64,000 nt of DNA. Origin: Kitasatospora purpeofusca (GTDB lineage: Bacteria > Actinomycetota > Actinomycetes > Streptomycetales > Streptomycetaceae). Shown here piece after piece: positions 61,310 through 64,000 of the stretch. The first letter of the stretch is position 1. The number at the start of each line of letters is the position of its first letter. The notes below the pieces were generated by a model. That model was not told the DNA's origin and did no database searches. It saw only the letters and a list, made by a program, of their open reading frames with translations. The stretch covers positions 124,001 through 188,000 of the forward strand of contig NZ_JODS01000020.1 in the NCBI RefSeq assembly GCF_000718025.1. Direction: 5' to 3'. The position numbers and the translations under genes are program-made.

Positions 61310-63157
61310 GTGGCAACACCCAAGTCGCGCCCGCGCGACGGCTACCCAGGGCGGGCGCTGGCCCTCATCCTGGTCGTCACCGTCGGACTGGTCGCCCTCA
61401 TGTTCGGGACGGGCAACACCAAGCCCCGCCTCGGGATCGACCTCGCCGGCGGTACCAGCATCACGCTGAGTGCGAAGTCGAGCGACCCCAAGGCGATCAA
61501 CAAGTCCAACATGGACATCGCCACCGGGATCATCGAGCAGCGGGTCAACGGGATGGGCGTCTCCGAGGCGGAGGTGCAGACCCAGGGTGACCGCAACATC
61601 ATCGTGAACATCCCCAAGGGCGGGGACAAGCAGACCGCGGCCGACCAGGTCGGCACCACCGCGAAGCTGTTCTTCCGCCCGGTCCTCGCCCTCGCCCCGA
61701 GCGGCGTCCAGGCCCCGGCCCCGAGCGCGACCCCGTCCACCGGCGCGACCGGCACCCCGGCCGCGACCGGCACCCCGGCTGCCGCGCCCGCCGCGACCGG
61801 GACGGGCACCGCCGCCCCGAGCGCCGCCGCCGGCACGCCGAGCGCGAGCGCCACCAAGCAGGGCCGCCCGGCCGGTGAGGCCCTCGCGGCCGACAACACG
61901 CCGTCGCCGGTCGCCACCACCGGTGCCGCGGCCTCCGCCACCCCGAGCGCCGCCCCGGCCGCCGCGACCGGCGCGCCGTCGGCCGCCGCCACCCCCCCGG
62001 CCACCCCGGACCTCTCCGCCGCGATGACCTCGGGCACCGTGCCCCCCGCGCTGGCCGCGCAGTTCGCCGCGCTGGACTGCAGCAAGCCGGAGCAGCGGAA
62101 CAAGAACTACCAGGGCGAGGACGGCGCGCCGACCGTCGCCTGCACGCAGAAGGACGAGAAGGGCCTGTTCTACAAGCTCGCGCTCGGCCCCGTCGCGGTC
62201 GAGGGCAAGAACGTGTCCAAGGCCCAGGCGAGCATCGACACCCAGCAGGGCGGCGGCTGGCAGGTCCAGCTGCAGTTCGACGGCAAGGGCACCGACGCGT
62301 TCACCGCCGTCACCGGCCAGCTGGCCACCCAGCCGGACCCGACCAACCAGTTCGCCATCGTGCTGGACGGCCAGGTCGTCTCCCACCCGTACGTCCGCGG
62401 CGCCATCCCCGGCGGCTCGGCCGTGATCTCCGGCAACTTCGGCCAGGAGGAGGCGCAGAGCCTCGCCAACGTGCTGAGCTTCGGCGCCCTGCCGCTGGAG
62501 TTCACCACCAGCGACGTCACCACGGTCTCCCCGCAGCTCGGCGGCGACCAGCTGAAGGCCGGCCTGGTCGCCGGTCTGATCGGCATGATCCTGGTGGTCC
62601 TGTACTCGCTGGTCTACTACCGCGGCCTGGGCCTGGTCTCGATCGCCGGTCTGCTCGTCTCGGCGGCCCTGACCTACTCGATCATGAGCCTGCTCGGCGG
62701 CGGGATCGGCTTCGCGCTGAACCTGCCCGCGGTCTGCGGCGCCATCGTCGCCATCGGTATCACCGCGGACTCCTTCATCGTGTACTTCGAGCGCATCCGC
62801 GACGAGGTCCGCGAGGGGGCGCTGCTGCGCCCGGCCGTCCAGCGGGCCTGGCCGCGCGCCCGGCGCACCATCCTGGTGTCGGACTTCGTCTCCTTCCTCT
62901 GTGCCGCCGTGCTCTACGTGGTCTCGGTCGGCAAGGTGCAGGGCTTCGCGTTCACGCTGGGCCTGACCACGGCGCTCGACGTCGTGGTGATCTTCCTCTT
63001 CACCAAGCCGCTGATCACGCTGCTGGCCCGCCGGAAGTTCTTCTCCGACGGCCACCCGTGGTCCGGTCTGGACCCGAAGCGGCTGGGCGCCCGTCCGCCG
63101 CTGCGCAGCACCCGTCGTCGCAACCCTTCTTCCTCCGCCGCCGTGAAGGGGGCCTGA
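61310..63157 (+). CDS. secD: Protein translocase subunit SecD
   Basis: Proton-driven helper of Sec export, 615 aa. TM1 is at about 13-32, then RLGIDLAGGTSITL, and the P1 domain is split by an Ala/Thr/Pro-rich insert (about 133-243). TM2-6 occupy the last 200 residues, with GIGFALNLPAVCGAIVAIG and TADSFIVYFERIRDEVREG, the conserved ADSFIVYFERI-type segment. GTG 61310 with GGGAGAAACGAG upstream. The stop is 4 bp before secF. Confidence 0.95.
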   Translation: MATPKSRPRDGYPGRALALILVVTVGLVALMFGTGNTKPRLGIDLAGGTSITLSAKSSDPKAINKSNMDIATGIIEQRVNGMGVSEAEVQTQGDRNIIVNIPKGGDKQTAADQVGTTAKLFFRPVLALAPSGVQAPAPSATPSTGATGTPAATGTPAAAPAATGTGTAAPSAAAGTPSASATKQGRPAGEALAADNTPSPVATTGAAASATPSAAPAAATGAPSAAATPPATPDLSAAMTSGTVPPALAAQFAALDCSKPEQRNKNYQGEDGAPTVACTQKDEKGLFYKLALGPVAVEGKNVSKAQASIDTQQGGGWQVQLQFDGKGTDAFTAVTGQLATQPDPTNQFAIVLDGQVVSHPYVRGAIPGGSAVISGNFGQEEAQSLANVLSFGALPLEFTTSDVTTVSPQLGGDQLKAGLVAGLIGMILVVLYSLVYYRGLGLVSIAGLLVSAALTYSIMSLLGGGIGFALNLPAVCGAIVAIGITADSFIVYFERIRDEVREGALLRPAVQRAWPRARRTILVSDFVSFLCAAVLYVVSVGKVQGFAFTLGLTTALDVVVIFLFTKPLITLLARRKFFSDGHPWSGLDPKRLGARPPLRSTRRRNPSSSAAVKGA

Positions 63158-63161
63158 CACC

Positions 63162-64000
63162 GTGTCGCGCTTCTCCAATCTGGGCCACAGGCTCTACCAG
63201 GGCGAGGTCAGCTTCGACTTCGTCGGCCGTCGCAAGCTCTGGTACAGCATCTCCGGTGTGATCGTCCTGGTCGCCGCGATCGGTCTGGCGATGGGCCTGC
63301 ACCTGGGCATCGAGTTCAAGGGCGGTTCGGTCTACACCGTGACCAAGCCCGGGCTCTCGGTGTCGCAGGCCCAGGACGCCGTCGACAAGATCGTGTCCTC
63401 GCACCCGCTGGTGCAGTCGACCGACAACGGCAAGATCCGGATCCAGATCTCCTCCGAGGACAAGACCACCGCCTCGGAGTTCACCAGCAAGCTCGCCCCG
63501 GCGATCGGCGTCCCCGCCGCCGAGATCGACACCCAGGTGATCGGCCCCAGCTGGGGTGAGCAGATCTCCAACAAGGCGATCACCGGCCTGGTCATCTTCA
63601 TGATCCTGGTCACGATCTACCTGGCGATCGCCTTCGAGTGGCGGATGGCGGTGGCCGCCCTGGTCGCCCTCATCCACGACCTCCTGATCACCATCGGCGT
63701 CTACGCCCTGGTCGGCTTCGAGGTCACCCCGGGTACCGTGATCGGCTTCCTGACCATCCTCGGCTACTCGCTCTACGACACGGTCGTCGTCTTCGACACC
63801 GTGAAGGAGAACGCCAAGGGGCTCACCAAGCAGAACAGGATCACCTACAGCGAGGCGGCCAACGCGGGCCTCAACCAGACCCTGGTCCGCTCGCTCAACA
63901 CCACGGTGGTCGCCCTGCTCCCGGTGGCGGCGCTGCTGTTCATCGGTGGCGGTCTGCTCGGTGCCGGCACCCTGAACGACATCTCGCTGGCCCTGTTCAT
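63162..64000 (+). CDS. secF: Protein translocase subunit SecF (3' end outside window)
   Basis: Partner of SecD, read from GTG 63162 to the window edge (about 279 codons visible, open). It starts MSRFSNLGHRLYQGEVSFDF. TM1 leads to LGIEFKGGSVY, the SecF counterpart of the SecD GIDLAGG loop. Later VIGFLTILGYSLYDTVVVFD and LNQTLVRSLNTTVVALLPV are hallmark segments. The incomplete end is due to the window boundary. Confidence 0.95.
   Translation, partial: MSRFSNLGHRLYQGEVSFDFVGRRKLWYSISGVIVLVAAIGLAMGLHLGIEFKGGSVYTVTKPGLSVSQAQDAVDKIVSSHPLVQSTDNGKIRIQISSEDKTTASEFTSKLAPAIGVPAAEIDTQVIGPSWGEQISNKAITGLVIFMILVTIYLAIAFEWRMAVAALVALIHDLLITIGVYALVGFEVTPGTVIGFLTILGYSLYDTVVVFDTVKENAKGLTKQNRITYSEAANAGLNQTLVRSLNTTVVALLPVAALLFIGGGLLGAGTLNDISLALF

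Overview
The window is very G+C rich and comes from a streptomycete-type actinobacterium (Streptomyces, Kitasatospora or a close relative). The main evidence is an SsgB sporulation protein that matches the S. coelicolor protein almost residue for residue from memory, a phosphatidylinositol-mannoside operon, an argCJBDRGH cluster, a SpoIIE phosphatase/anti-sigma sensor, and a gene order (arg, met transporter, cob, ssgB, thrS, pgsA-patA-pimA, pdxST, yebC, ruvCAB, yajC-secDF) that I recall from Streptomyces core chromosomes. The genus cannot be fixed from the sequence alone. No IS element, prophage, CRISPR array or rRNA is visible.

Layout. 0-5.5 kb: mixed genes, namely a NodB-fold lipoprotein, two methyltransferases, an S4 RNA-binding protein, a VOC protein, and an ArsR regulator translationally coupled to a DUF2071 gene. 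5.6-13.6 kb: arginine biosynthesis (argC, J, B, D, R, G, H). argC and argG each have an ARG-box-like site. argF is absent from the window. 13.6-18.2 kb: a sigma-region-4-like mini-protein, a GNAT protein and the methionine importer metN-metI-metQ. 18.3-26.4 kb: a GNAT protein followed by corrin/siroheme genes: cobL, a giant BluB-CobT fusion and a CysG-type bifunctional enzyme. 26.5-33.1 kb: a SpoIIE sensor phosphatase, a TrmH-type methyltransferase and a Ser/Thr kinase.

33.3-41.3 kb: a minus-strand tRNA array (four Val-GAC, Cys, Gly) faces two plus-strand Val-CAC tRNAs. Between them lie pabB-pabC, a GNAT protein, a DsbA-like protein, a CGNR zinc-finger regulator, ssgB and small membrane proteins. 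41.3-51.2 kb: a DEDDh exonuclease, a DUF4365 gene with an unrecognised partner, thrS, a HIT protein, an unrecognised membrane protein, a DCC protein and an EF-G-like GTPase. 51.4-54.3 kb: pgsA-patA-pimA (phosphatidylinositol and its mannosylated lipids). 54.4-58 kb: tautomerase, LemA-like protein, pdxS, pdxT and yebC. 58.2-64 kb: ruvC-ruvA-ruvB, then yajC-secD-secF, with secF running off the edge.

Most of the window is conserved housekeeping sequence. The more unusual items are the roughly 680-residue Ala/Pro/Glu-rich head on the BluB-CobT fusion, the DUF4365 nuclease-like pair, the region-4-only sigma-like protein, the degenerate NodB motif, a duplicated CTTTGCAAAG palindrome, and several strong operators and hairpins. 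Promoters, operators and leader structures were read by eye and are inferences.
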